Shown here one piece after another: positions 1-8,510 of a DNA stretch of 15,634 nucleotides. The translations under genes were made by a program, and so were the position numbers. Under the pieces are notes generated by a model. That model was not told the origin of the DNA. It saw only the letters and a list, made by a program, of their open reading frames with translations, and ran no database searches. The DNA is from Symbiodinium natans (taxonomy: Eukaryota; Sar; Dinophyceae; Suessiales; Symbiodiniaceae): NCBI GenBank assembly GCA_905221605.1, contig CAJNDS010002832.1, forward strand, positions 249,001-264,634, given 5' to 3'. Within the stretch, counting starts at the first letter, position 1. Each line of letters begins with the position of its first letter.

Positions 1-350
1 CGCCCTGTCTTGTTCTAGTCTCGCAGGTGCGCTGGCCGCATCAACTGGGATGGGTCCTGGGGCCATTATACTCCTGCCGGATTGTCACACGACCTTGCGT
101 TGTTTTTTCGTTGGAAAGCGCAGGCCTGAAGCGCCAGGCGTCAGTGCACAAATCCTCCAGCAGAGCCAAGGTTTCCAGATCAACGCATGCAAGCGTTGCC
201 TTTCTGGGCAACATCGAGCATTTCAAAAGGATGCATGCATAACTCCTGAGGCTTCGTGAAGTTGGAAAACTGCACTTGGATGCTTGCAACTGTGCCCCTG
301 GACATTTCAAACCGCAGCGACTCCCAGGTTCTTGTTGGGGCAAAAATCTC
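1..350. repeat. Diverged relative of the 787-bp repeat unit (no gene seen)
   Basis: No coding region is supported here. By eye, 135-345 aligns with part of the tandem unit found downstream. It shares the CATGCAAGCG segment, then TGAAGTTGGA followed by a cytosine-poor stretch ending in ATGCTTG, then TTTCAA with a CGGCGAC/CAGCGAC block. Bases 1-40 resemble the CCCTGTTCTAGGCCAGTCTC segment of the unit. Many mismatches and gaps make this an old or different subfamily copy. Short open frames in it are ATG-initiated by chance and show no recognisable motif. Confidence 0.5.
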
Positions 351-370
351 GGCGCCATGAAGCGCCAAGA

Positions 371-420
371 CCCTAAACCCTAAAGCCCTAAAAAGCCCTC
401 AACCCTAAAGAACTAAACCC
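371..420. repeat. Interstitial telomere-like tract (CCCTAAA type)
   Basis: Imperfect CCCTAAA repeats, including degenerate forms such as CCCTAAAAAG and CCCTCAA. The plant-type telomere heptamer is shared by dinoflagellates. Its internal position and degeneracy suggest an interstitial tract rather than a chromosome end. The stretch 421-678 that follows holds no recognisable gene. Confidence 0.8.
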
Positions 421-678
421 TCACCGTCGATGCAGTGGCCTTAGGGCTCCCAGGATTTGCTACATCCGACATGAGCTTGCACCTCGTGCACCAGTGTCCT
501 TCGCCTGAATTCTCCAGTGCTACGCGGGTTCTGGGGAGGTCCTTGCAAACCGGGCTCCAAATTGCTGGTTCTTCTAGAAATGCAGATTCTTCTTTTCTGC
601 AAAGCGCTTGGGCCTACAGTCCTGTTCAACATAGGGTTAGTTCGATTCCACCGTGGTCGCAGCTAGTTAGTTCGCATC

Positions 679-2750
679 CTCTGCCAACGTCCTGACATAC
701 ACGTGAGGCAGTGCCCAAATCCATGTCCGGCAAACATGCCGAGATTTCAGGTCCGGGACAATGCATGCAAGCGGAATCCTACGTGCAGACCTCTTGCAGC
801 TTTCTGAAGTTGGACAAGTGCATATCAATGCTTGAAATTGCAAGTGGGCACACGTCTATTTCAAGTTGCGGCGACACTCAAATCATTGGGACAGACATCG
901 TTTTCACAAAACACCACTTCCTGACACATCCCTGTTCTAGGCCAGTCTCCTGTTTTCTGCACTTCTCAGACTGTTCATGCCGACAGTAGAAACGTGCGCG
1001 ATGCGAACGCGATGTGCATGCCAGAGTTACGGGTCAGCAGGGCAGCATTCGTGCGGGTTGGCGCGATGCTAACTTGTGCTTCCAGACTTGCAGGCCACGT
1101 GGCAAATTCAGTTGGGAATGACAGTGAGGTCTTGCAGACACGCCAAGGGGACCAAGCGGCCCCTTTGCCACCTTAGACTGCAAGCTAAGCCAGCTATGAA
1201 CTCAAGTTCTCAGGCTAACCGCCATTTCATTGTGGTGCCCAAGGTTAACGTGCCAGCAGCATCATGCCGGCCATTCTGGTCAGCGTTTCTGCGGCCGTGC
1301 GCAGCTTTAACTTGTGCATCTAATGGGTAGCTGCTTTAACCGGACACAGCGCGGCCACCACAATTCTTTTGGTGGATTTTGTCACTTTCACCGAAATAGA
1401 GGCTGGTTTGCGACCTCCGTCGGTTGCCGCGACTTGTAAATTGAGCTTGCACGCCGTACTCTACCAACGTCTTGGCATACACGTGAGTTTCGTCAGGCAG
1501 GGCCCAAATCCATGTCCTGCAAACATGCCGAGATTTCAGGTCCGGGACAATGCATGCAAGCGTAATCCTACGTGCAGACCTCTTGCAGCTTTCTGAAGTT
1601 GGACAAGTGCATATCAATGCTTGAGATTGCAAGAGGGCACACGTCTATTTCAAGTTGCGGCGACACTCAAATCATTGGGACAGGATTCGTTTCCACAAAA
1701 CACCACTTCCTGACACATCCCTGTTCTAGGCCAGTCTCCTGTTTTCTGCACTTCTCAGACTGTTTATGGTGCCGACAATAGAAACGTGCGCGATGCGAAC
1801 GCGATGTCCAGAGTTACGGGTCAGCAGGGCAGCATTCGTGCGGGTTGGCGCGATGCTAACTTGTGCTTCCAGACTTGCAGGCCACGTGGCAAATTCAGTT
1901 GGGAATGACAGTGAGGTCTTGCAGACACGCCAAGGGGACCAAGCGGCCCCTTTGCCACCTTAGACTGCAAGCTAAGCCAGCTATGAACTCAAGTTCTCAG
2001 GCTAACCGCCATTTCATTGTGGTGCCCAAGGTTAACGTGCCAGCAGCATCATGCCGGCCATTCTGGTCAGCGTTTCTGCGGCCGTGCGCAGCTTTAACTT
2101 GTGCATCTAATGGGTAGCTGCTTTAACCGGACACAGCGCGGCCACCACAATTCTTTTGGTGGATTTTGTCACTTTCACCGAAATAGAGGCTGGTTTGCGA
2201 CCTCCGTCGGTTGCCGCGACTTGTAAATTGAGCTTGCACGCCGTACTCTACCAACGTCTTGGCATACACGTGAGTTTCGTCAGGCAGGGCCCAAATCCAT
2301 GTCCTGCAAACATGCCGAGATTTCAGGTCCGGGACAATGCATGCAAGCGTAATCCTACGTGCAGACCTCTTGCAGCTTTCTGAAGTTGGACAAGTGCATA
2401 TCAATGCTTGAGATTGCAAGAGGGCACACGTCTATTTCAAGTTGCGGCGACACTCAAATCATTGGGACAGGATTCGTTTCCACAAAACACCACTTCCTGA
2501 CACATCCCTGTTCTAGGCCAGTCTCCTGTTTTCTGCACTTCTCAGACTGTTCATGCCGACAGTAGAAACGTGCGTGATGTGAACGCGATGTGCATGCCAG
2601 AGTTACGGGTCAGCAGGGCAGCATTCGTGCGGGTTGGCGCGATGCTAACTTGTGCTTCCAGACTTGCAGGCCACGTGGCAAATTCAGTTGGGAATGACAG
2701 TGAGGTCTTGCAGACACGCCAAGGGGACCAAGCGGCTCCTTTGCCGCCCT
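679..2750. repeat. Tandem array of a ~787-bp unit, about 2.6 copies
   Basis: Three successive copies start at about 679, 1459 and 2246, at the shared text ACCAACGTCTTGGCATACAC (with minor changes in copy 1). Copies 2 and 3 are offset by 787 bases and look almost identical. Copy 1 lacks about 9 bases after ACGTGA, and copy 2 has small indels near 1768 and 1808 relative to the others. Copy 3 breaks off near 2750. The repeated short open frames (for example at 1076/1863, 1336/2123 and 1369/2156) are simply carried by the unit. They match no family I know, so I treat the array as a non-coding satellite-like or segmental tandem duplication. Confidence 0.93.
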
Positions 2751-2880
2751 GTCCTATACCAGTCTCCTGCTTTCTGCACTCCTCAGACTGTGTACAGTGC
2801 CGACAATAGATAATAGAAGCGTGCGCGACGTGCATCCCAGAGTCTCGCGTCAGCAGGGCAGCATTCGTGCAGCTTGGAAT
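2746..2880. repeat. Diverged partial fourth copy of the 787-bp unit
   Basis: After copy 3 ends, the text resumes with CCAGTCTCCTG, TTTCTGCACT, CCGACAATAG and GTCAGCAGGGCAGCATTCGT. This reproduces the order of 940-1055 in copy 1 with many substitutions and an insertion near 2805. It is an older partial copy beside the young ones. Confidence 0.75.
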
Positions 2881-3760
2881 CCTAGGCTGCTTGTCATAAC
2901 CCAGAGTCATCTCAGATATCTCAGAAGTGAATGTATCAAGATCCATGCAGGGCTCTGTGACCTTGGTCTATGAAGTCTGCACCTGTTGAGGTTGGGTCAT
3001 CGGCTCTTGCAGAGGATTTAGGGTTTAGAGTTTAGAGCAGTTTAGGGTGGAAGGGTGCTGACGAAGCGGATCCTGCGCAGCAGAGGTAGGAGGCAAGCAA
3101 TTGTCCGAAATCTGTGGGACAAAGCGTGTTCAGAAGGTTCGCGCGGCTGATCTACGTATGCCCGCTTTGGAGTGTACCTTCGTGCCGTCGTGAAGGGAGC
3201 CCAGACTCTGACAAACACCATAGACCCTATAATCCCTGTATATCTCTCTATATCCCCTGTACAACCTCTATCAATTCGCATGTAGCCCCTAAAACCCTGC
3301 GAAGATCTTGTAATAAAGCATCAATATGTCTCTGCAGCCCAGAAGATCTTGCCTGCTTCGATGCCTTTCGACCGATGCTTGCTGCCTTGTGCGACGTGAG
3401 ATGACAGTGCTAAGAGAGTGGGCATGTGCCAAAATTGGGGCGTATGCCCCCTCCAAAAAACAGGGTCCTTGTAAATGAACTTTCTCATAGTTTTGGGGCA
3501 CGCCCAAGTGGTAGGAGCATCTCGGAGACAGTGGCAGCGATACAAAAACACATGGTCCTTCTCCAACATTTCCTGACTTCAGAAGAACATTGAGCAATGC
3601 CTTTAAGATCCTTTTACACTGAACTTAAGACTAAAGAGAAGGAGATGCCTTTCACAGGCTGTGGGTTTTTTTACAAGACCGATCTCTCCCTGCAGCCTCC
3701 AGGATCGTGCATGTTTAGTTTAGATGCTTTTCGACTGAAAGAAGTTGCTTGTTCCATGGA
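2881..3760. other. Non-coding stretch with no gene recognised
   Basis: Contains a degenerate telomere-like tract (3014-3048) and a pyrimidine-rich low-complexity stretch of CCCTATA/CCCTGTA words near 3222-3262. Short open frames on both strands show no known motif and no codon pattern that I trust. I cannot exclude small exons of an intron-rich gene. Confidence 0.5.
3014..3048. repeat. Degenerate telomere-like tract (TTTAGGG type)
   Basis: GGATTTAGGGTTTAGAG is followed by TTTAGAGCAG and TTTAGGG. It is a short, decayed run of the plant-type telomere heptamer. Confidence 0.7.
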
Positions 3761-3761
3761 T

Positions 3762-3821
3762 TTTTAGGGCTTAGGGTTTAGGGTTTAGGGTTTGCCCAAA
3801 ACTCCGAAACCCTAAACCCCC
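3762..3821. repeat. Opposed telomere-like tracts forming a hairpin
   Basis: Three to four TTTAGGG units (3762-3793) are followed by CCCTAAA units in the opposite orientation (3807-3821). Bases 3781-3793 and 3807-3819 are exact reverse complements (13 bp) around a 13-nt spacer. The arrangement could mark an end-to-end joining of telomeric ends or a foldback duplication. Confidence 0.85.
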
Positions 3822-4635
3822 CTGAGCACTAATCCAAGAAAACGCTACCATCTGCGCGCCTTCGCTCCCTGGATTTCTCGATCTCGAGCCCTAGTTGCCT
3901 TAGAACACCCTACATCTATCTCCGCATGTTAGCTCTCCAGACTTGCGGGGCTTGCGCAGGTTTGGGGTGAGTCCGACGTTGAGAAGAATCAGTAGGGCAA
4001 AGGAATCGGGCTTGAGGCTTTTCCGCCTCGGGACGTGGAAACGGCGGTCCTGAAGCTCAGCGTTTTCATTTGAAAAGTTGAAAAACAGTGGGGCCGCTAG
4101 TAATTTGGAGCTCGCGCCTGTTCCCAAAAAGCTCCGTCTGTCGCAGATTCGTAGGCTCAGGCAATTTCCGGTAAAAAGTCGTGGAGCGGGCTTGTGTTTA
4201 CATTAAGGCGCTTTGTTTGAAGTTTCGGAGTTGGCACAGGCATGTAATGCTTCGTGCGCTTGCTTGAGAAAGACATGCCACGCATTCTTCGTGGAGTGCG
4301 CCCACTCGTCGGCCTTACTCTTAACCCTAAACCGTAGCCTAAACCCTTGATTCGTTGTGCAGGCCCGCATCTCTCAGCAAGGCAAAGTAGGCTACAGATA
4401 CTTCGCAAAAACGGTGTTGATTCGACATCAACTGCTCGGTACGGTCTTGCAGTGACAGACTCAGCTTTCTACAGCGCCCCGACAGGTACATAGCAGTACA
4501 TACAATCGGTTTCTTTCAGCCCCACTTGCTAACCGGGTGTGTTGCCTTGATGCTTGTGCGTTGCGGTTGCCTCGCTTCCAGCGGCTCTGGCATCATAAGT
4601 AACTCCAAAGTAAGTCCCTAGGCAACGGGGCCCTG
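3822..4635. other. Non-coding stretch with no gene recognised
   Basis: Open frames of 75-83 codons at 3900-4127 and 4157-4408 on the minus strand show no recognisable domain. The stretch contains one telomere-like tract (about 4320-4347). I see no RNA gene. Confidence 0.5.
4320..4347. repeat. Short telomere-like tract (CCCTAAA type)
   Basis: TTAACCCTAAACC followed by GCCTAAACCC. Two degenerate heptamers in CCCTAAA orientation. Confidence 0.6.
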
Positions 4636-4639
4636 AGCT

Positions 4640-4684
4640 TCCGCTTCCGCAGCTTCCAGGGCTTCCAGGGCTTCAGGGCTGGAG
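4640..4684. repeat. Short CTTCCAGGG tandem repeat
   Basis: CTTCCGCTTCCGCAGCTTCC runs into repeated GCTTCCAGG words and ends with GGGCTTCAGGGCTGG. It is an imperfect repeat of 9-10 bases, low complexity, with no evident function. Confidence 0.6.
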
Positions 4685-5430
4685 GTCTCATTGACCTTGA
4701 GCTTGTCCCTTCCAAGTTCTGTGCTCTGCGCCCATGGGTTCAAAGCTGGCACTCAGCTCTGCCAGCTAAGCCACCCCAGTGCTGCCAGTGCTACCCTGCG
4801 CAGGGACCCAGAAGTTGCTTCTGCCTGCACTTCGCACGGCCGCGCGCGTCCAAAGCCGTGGCAGCTTAGCTTGGCAGATCTGCAGAGAGATTTGGGCCTC
4901 CCAAAATCGCGCTGCAGAGTCCTCACAAACGATGCACAGCCCAGCTCGAAGCTGGTGAAGCTGTCTGCGCTCAAGGTTAAAAGCCCTGCAAAAGCCCTTC
5001 CGCAACTTCCCTCCTTTCGGTGTTGAAGAGGGTCCCCCATGTGGTTGCAGATGCACCTTAGTGACCAGTCGGGCTCAAAGGCCTCCGGGATGCGAGGGCT
5101 TTTGGCCCTCCGCGCTCTCTGCTTTCTGTGCTTTTCGGAGAGCACCGAAGGCCCACGTTTGCTTTGGCCAGAGTCGGACTTTCCTCAAAACCAGTTGCTC
5201 ACTGCTCTACGACATCTATGTTCTAGCTTCGTCATTTGTGCCCCGCAGAGCTGGAAAAAGCTTGGAGGTCGTCTTCTCATGGACTCGTAGAGCGTTTGGA
5301 TCTTGATCTGTCGGGCTTGGATTGTAGCATGTGCATTGCCCTTCTTACAATCCTGCTAACCAATTCCCCTCAAAGGACATAAATTGTTGTGTTGTTTTGA
5401 GCTTTTGTTACTTGGTCTTATAACTAGTTT
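4685..5430. other. GC-richer stretch with overlapping open frames but no recognised gene
   Basis: Open frames occur on both strands (plus 4691-5026, 5039-5290 and 5061-5306; minus 4753-5145 and 4766-5056). They overlap one another, and none contains a motif I recognise. Long open frames on opposite strands over the same bases are expected by chance at this composition. One could be an exon fragment, but nothing in the sequence decides it. Confidence 0.4.
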
Positions 5431-5545
5431 GAGTGTCATGACGGTTATGACGATTATGACAGTTAGTAATAGTACCTCTATTGACTGTTATGGCGATGAT
5501 GATTGAAATGAGTATGAATTATGAGTATCATGATTAGTACTCGTA
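5431..5545. repeat. ATGA/TATGA-rich low-complexity tract
   Basis: Repeated words TCATGAC, TTATGACGATTATGAC, GATGATGATTG and ATGAGTATGAATTATGAGTA form an irregular simple-sequence region immediately before a telomere-like tract. No gene is seen. Confidence 0.6.
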
Positions 5546-5551
5546 TTCTTG

Positions 5552-5579
5552 TGTTTAGGGTTTAGGGTTTAGGGTTTAT
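5552..5579. repeat. Interstitial telomere-like tract (TTTAGGG)3
   Basis: Three perfect TTTAGGG heptamers and a partial fourth. This is the cleanest tract of this type in the window. Confidence 0.85.
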
Positions 5580-5754
5580 TGAGCTTGCTCCGTGTGCAGG
5601 GGGTCGGTCTGTTTTTGAGAAAAATGCTCCCAGACTTTTTCCGAGCGTTTTTTTGTTCATTCTTATTTTAGTTTTTCTCCACCTTCCGTGTGGGGTTGTT
5701 AGATTTTAAACTCAACTCTTCTCCTCGCCCGGTCTACTCCTCGCTCATCCCCAA

Positions 5755-5932
5755 CCCCAGAGTCTCCCTGGAGTGCCCAACCCCAGAGACTCCTTGGAGT
5801 GCCCAACACAGAGACTCCCTGAAATGTCCAACTCCCTGGAGTGCCCAACCCCAGAGACTCCCTAAAGTGGTCAAGTTAAGAGATTGCCTGGAGTGCCCAG
5901 CCCCAGAGACTCCCTGGAGTGCACAACCCCAG
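5755..5932. repeat. 26-bp minisatellite, CCCCAGAGACTCCCTGGAGT type
   Basis: About six to seven imperfect units read CCCCAGAGACTCCCTGGAGT followed by GCCCAA. Internal variants include TCCTTGGAGT, CCCTAAAGTGG and a shortened unit near 5820-5845. Within a unit, CTCC and GGAG can pair (ACTCC..GGAGT). The tract lies within an open frame on the plus strand, but its proline/tryptophan-rich reading looks like a by-product of the repeat. Confidence 0.85.
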
Positions 5933-7040
5933 TTGCAATGGGTCTTCGTTTGAGCATCTTATTTCGTTCTTTCTTTTGCCGAGGATTAAGGTGGGGATGT
6001 TCGAAGTAAAATAGTTTTGTTTTCCTATTTTTATTGTTTGGTTTCTTTTTCTGCAGCCTCCAGGCCTGAGCCACGCGGGTGTCTTGCCTCGGGCGAGGGA
6101 ATGTGAGGTTAGCTAAGTGGGCCCTTCGCAAGTTCGGATAAGCTATTTTCATTTGAGAAAAACCATGTATGGGACTTATATAGGGTTTGTAGAGTCTACA
6201 GGGTATCCCAACGCATCCTCTACACTACCTTTTGCGCCTTAGACTCTTGGGGTGAGGACGTTTGGGAAGGGGCGACCCTGTGAATGATACGTCTACAAAG
6301 GTCACGTCTATGACTGACCCCATCTTTGGCATGTAGCTCGCACGTGTCTTGCTACACAACACTCCGTGTGCGCACGCAAGCATTTTGGTGGCTCAGTGCA
6401 GACGAACCCCTTCCTGCCATATCTGCCGCCATGGTCCCTGCCATGTACGCTTCCGCCATGGTGCAGGACTGGCACCAAGAAAGGGCATGGCTGTTGCAAG
6501 TTTGGCGTGTTGGCCTATAGCGCTTCAAGCCTCTCATCCAGCACAGGTTCTTCCTCGACTGGTTTGCTGGTTTCCTTCGGTGTTTTGGTTCGGAATGATA
6601 CCAGTAGGTGGTTGCTCTGTTGCTCTGGTTTAGTCTCCAGCTATGGACGATGTGACATGGATCGCCAATTGCAAGCCAGATCCTGTGCTTCATTCTGGCG
6701 TCCCCACAACTTTGAAAACAAACAACCCCACTCTGAAAGCAGCGCCCCATGATAAACTCTGCACTTGGTCTTATGATCTGCCATCCCATGCAGCCTTGCA
6801 AGCTTTGCATCAAGAGCTGCAACACATGTCAAGCGTTAGTCTTACAAGGCTGGACGACGAGTTGATCGCTCCACTTGAAACCACCAATCGAAAGCCATCA
6901 TTGCTTGCCAAGGTTTTCTTCCAAAAAGTCCTATACTAGTCGTAGCCGCCGGTACTGGGTGTCGACTCCAGCCTAACTTCATGCTTAAGTTTGCGCAGGC
7001 TGCTGGCAACTTCAAACTGCCCTTTAACGTTCAACCGCTA
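5933..7040. other. Intergenic stretch with no gene supported
   Basis: The longest frames are minus 6352-6825 (157 codons) and plus 6643-6939 (98 codons). The plus frame starts MDDVTWIANCKPDP and has ordinary amino-acid composition, so it could be a protein or exon fragment. I recognise no family in it, and the opposite strand is open over the same bases. A pyrimidine-rich tract ending TTTTTCTGCAG (about 6044-6056) looks like a 3' splice site, but no matching exon can be defined. Confidence 0.4.
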
Positions 7041-7044
7041 GCTA

Positions 7045-7066
7045 AAAACCCCTTAACCCTAAACCT
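7045..7066. repeat. Short telomere-like tract (CCCTAAA type)
   Basis: AAAACCCCTTAACCCTAAACC. About two degenerate heptamers. Confidence 0.55.
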
Positions 7067-7246
7067 ATGCATGGAGGAAGGTCACATTTTTGAACGTGTT
7101 TCGAACGTATGACAGAGGGAGGGCAAAAGATAAAGCAAACTCCAAGGAGCAAAGAGGGAACAAACACGTAAGCGGAATACGAATGGTATCGCTGAGAAAT
7201 GCGTTGCGCAATCCATAGGCTTCCATTCCATGATTTTCCTTTGGGT

Positions 7247-7430
7247 GAAACCCGCGCAAGCGACTTCTGCGCCCAAAAGCACCAATTCAGAGCCTTTCTG
7301 AGTTCAGTGCATGCGACTTCTGCGCCCATAAGCACCAATTATGAATCCCCCACAGGAATTCAGAACAAAAATTGAAAGAGAGACTTCTGCCCCGAAAAAA
7401 TAAATCAAAGAGGCTTTTGCTCTTCCCATC
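7247..7430 (-). repeat. Dispersed GCTTTTGGGCGCAGAAGTC repeat, degenerate array of about four
   Basis: On the minus strand the word GCTTTTGGGCGCAGAAGTC occurs at about 7259-7280 and, with one change, at about 7313-7334. Two further decayed copies lie near 7378-7395 and 7409-7428. The first two copies, their spacing of about 54 bases, and the adjacent GGTTTCACCC (near 7250) recur in the 144-bp insertion at 12909-13052. They therefore belong to one interspersed family. Its accidental translations are the LLGAEVAC and FWAQKSLA readings seen in short open frames here. Confidence 0.8.
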
Positions 7431-7937
7431 CGGGAGCCGCAGACAAGTCCAGCGGAATCAAAGGCCCCATGCACTCCCATTGGAAAAGACCCACCACCAC
7501 CCCGAATTACGGGAATGCACGGAGCCCAAACAACAGACGCACCAAAGCGGCTCCAGAATACACGTCTACACTCCTCAAGAAATACCGCCACTGACAGCCC
7601 CCCGGCCCCCCCTCCCCTCTCTCTCTCCTCCCTGCTGTGCACCCCCGAGCAATGCTAACCTCTAAAGCTGAACCCGCCAGACCGGCTACCTGCATCAGCT
7701 GGCAATCCTTGGCCAGGAGATGGCTCGTGAGCAGCATGTATGGAGCTTCATATAGCTTCGTTTTCTGCGCAAGGCAAAAGACGAAACAATTGCTATGCTC
7801 CAGCGCGTCTGGGCCTCGTCGTTGCCAGCAAGACAAGATGCAATGTTGTTGCGGCCATGAACGTGCTGAGAAACTGATTTCCCAGCACGTGGTACCCTCA
7901 CAGCTGGCGCTCGCCCGACGCTCACCCCCACCCACGC
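7431..7937. other. Non-coding stretch before the microsatellite
   Basis: A pyrimidine-rich run (about 7598-7636, CCCCCCTCCCCTCTCTCTC) is followed by sequence with overlapping open frames on both strands. Those frames stay open only because they run into the microsatellite beyond 7938. I recognise no gene. Confidence 0.45.
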
Positions 7938-8253
7938 ACGCAGACACAGAGACACAGACACAGAGACACAGGAGACAAGGAGACACAGAGACACAGAGAC
8001 ACAGAGACACAGAGACACAGAGACACAGAGACACAGAGACACAGAGACACAGAGACACAGAGACACGGAGACACGGAGACACGGAGACACGGAGACACGG
8101 AGACACGGAGACACGGAGACACGGAGACACGGAGACACGGAGACACAGAGACACAGAGACACAGATTCGCCGAGGCACCGAGGCACCGACACCGACACAG
8201 ACACAGACACAGACACAGACACAGACACAGACACAGACACGCACGCACACGCA
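7938..8253. repeat. Compound microsatellite: octamer GAGACACA/GAGACACG and hexamer GACACA
   Basis: In order: mixed GACACA/GAGACACA; a homogeneous block of GAGACACA octamers (about 7980-8064); about ten GAGACACG octamers in phase (about 8065-8143); a few GAGACACA again; a GAGGCACC interlude; GACACA hexamers (about 8196-8240); and CACGCACGCACAC running straight into the terminal repeat of the retroelement. An octamer leaves all three frames open on each strand (24 bases = 8 codons), which explains the long DTETQRHR-type and VSVSPCLR-type frames. Confidence 0.97.
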
Positions 8254-8510
8254 CACACTTGTGCATATCTCCACACCAAGTCTCAATTCCTTCCACCTGA
8301 GATTCACCTTCTTTTATCCTGTCAATTAGAACCTCGCACTCACTCAGAAAACAGTCTGCAGGTACGTTTACACCCCTCCCTGGGGGCGTCTTCGTTGGCC
8401 AGCGACCCCCAGGGAGAGCGCTGGCCCCCTGCTTCAAATCTAGCTTTCAAAACGGACCTTGCTCAACAGCGATTGATTCCCTTGGTGACAGGGTTGGCAC
8501 ACACACACAC
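8254..8510 (-). repeat. Pseudo-LTR, downstream (3') copy
   Basis: Matches 15291-15547 base for base at an offset of 7,037, with two differences (8299 G versus A, 8329 G versus A) and no indels: 255/257. It is in direct orientation, as expected of pseudo-LTRs. On the plus strand it begins inside the CACGCACAC microsatellite edge and ends with a short CACACAC run. It contains the pseudoknot-capable segment described separately. I looked for a hammerhead core (CUGANGA with GAAA) on both strands and did not find one. Confidence 0.95.
8377..8426 (-). other. Potential H-type RNA pseudoknot in the 3' pseudo-LTR
   Basis: Two interleaved perfect inverted repeats. TCCCTGGGGG (8377-8386) pairs with CCCCCAGGGA (8406-8415), and GGCCAGCG (8397-8404) pairs with CGCTGGCC (8419-8426). 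Read as element sense RNA (minus strand): stem 1 is 8 bp, loop 1 is 3 nt (CTC), stem 2 is 10 bp, the junction is 1 nt, and loop 3 is the purine-rich AACGAAGACG. These loop lengths are compatible with an H-type fold. Function is inferred only. Candidates are RT recognition of the template or translation control. Confidence 0.7.

Noticed and set aside
630-660. tRNA T-arm-like text GTTCGATTCC
   Set aside because: No complementary flanking stem and no D or anticodon arm at the right distance.
1076-2419. Repeated identical open frames of 65-98 codons in the tandem array
   Set aside because: Identity follows from DNA duplication. Frames are open on both strands, copies outside the young pair are not maintained, and there is no motif.
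4753-5145. Minus 130-codon frame
   Set aside because: Overlaps three other open frames on both strands; composition and lack of motifs suggest chance.
5755-5932. CRISPR-like array
   Set aside because: Units are contiguous and imperfect with no unique spacers, and the genome looks eukaryotic.
6352-6939. Opposed frames of 157 (minus) and 98 (plus) codons as genes
   Set aside because: They overlap on opposite strands, show no recognised domain, and have no supporting context; recorded only as possible exon fragments.
7507-8307. Minus-strand 266-codon frame with VSVSPCLR repeats (and two sister frames)
   Set aside because: Same microsatellite artefact on the other strand; three overlapping frames are all open.
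7637-8329. Plus-strand 230-codon frame with DTETQRHR repeats
   Set aside because: It stays open only because the octamer microsatellite has no stop in any frame; the sequence before the repeat has no motif.
8254-8510. Hammerhead or HDV-like ribozyme in the terminal repeat
   Set aside because: No CUGANGA/GAAA hammerhead core on either strand. The pseudoknot lacks the extra hairpin required between the strands in HDV-like folds.
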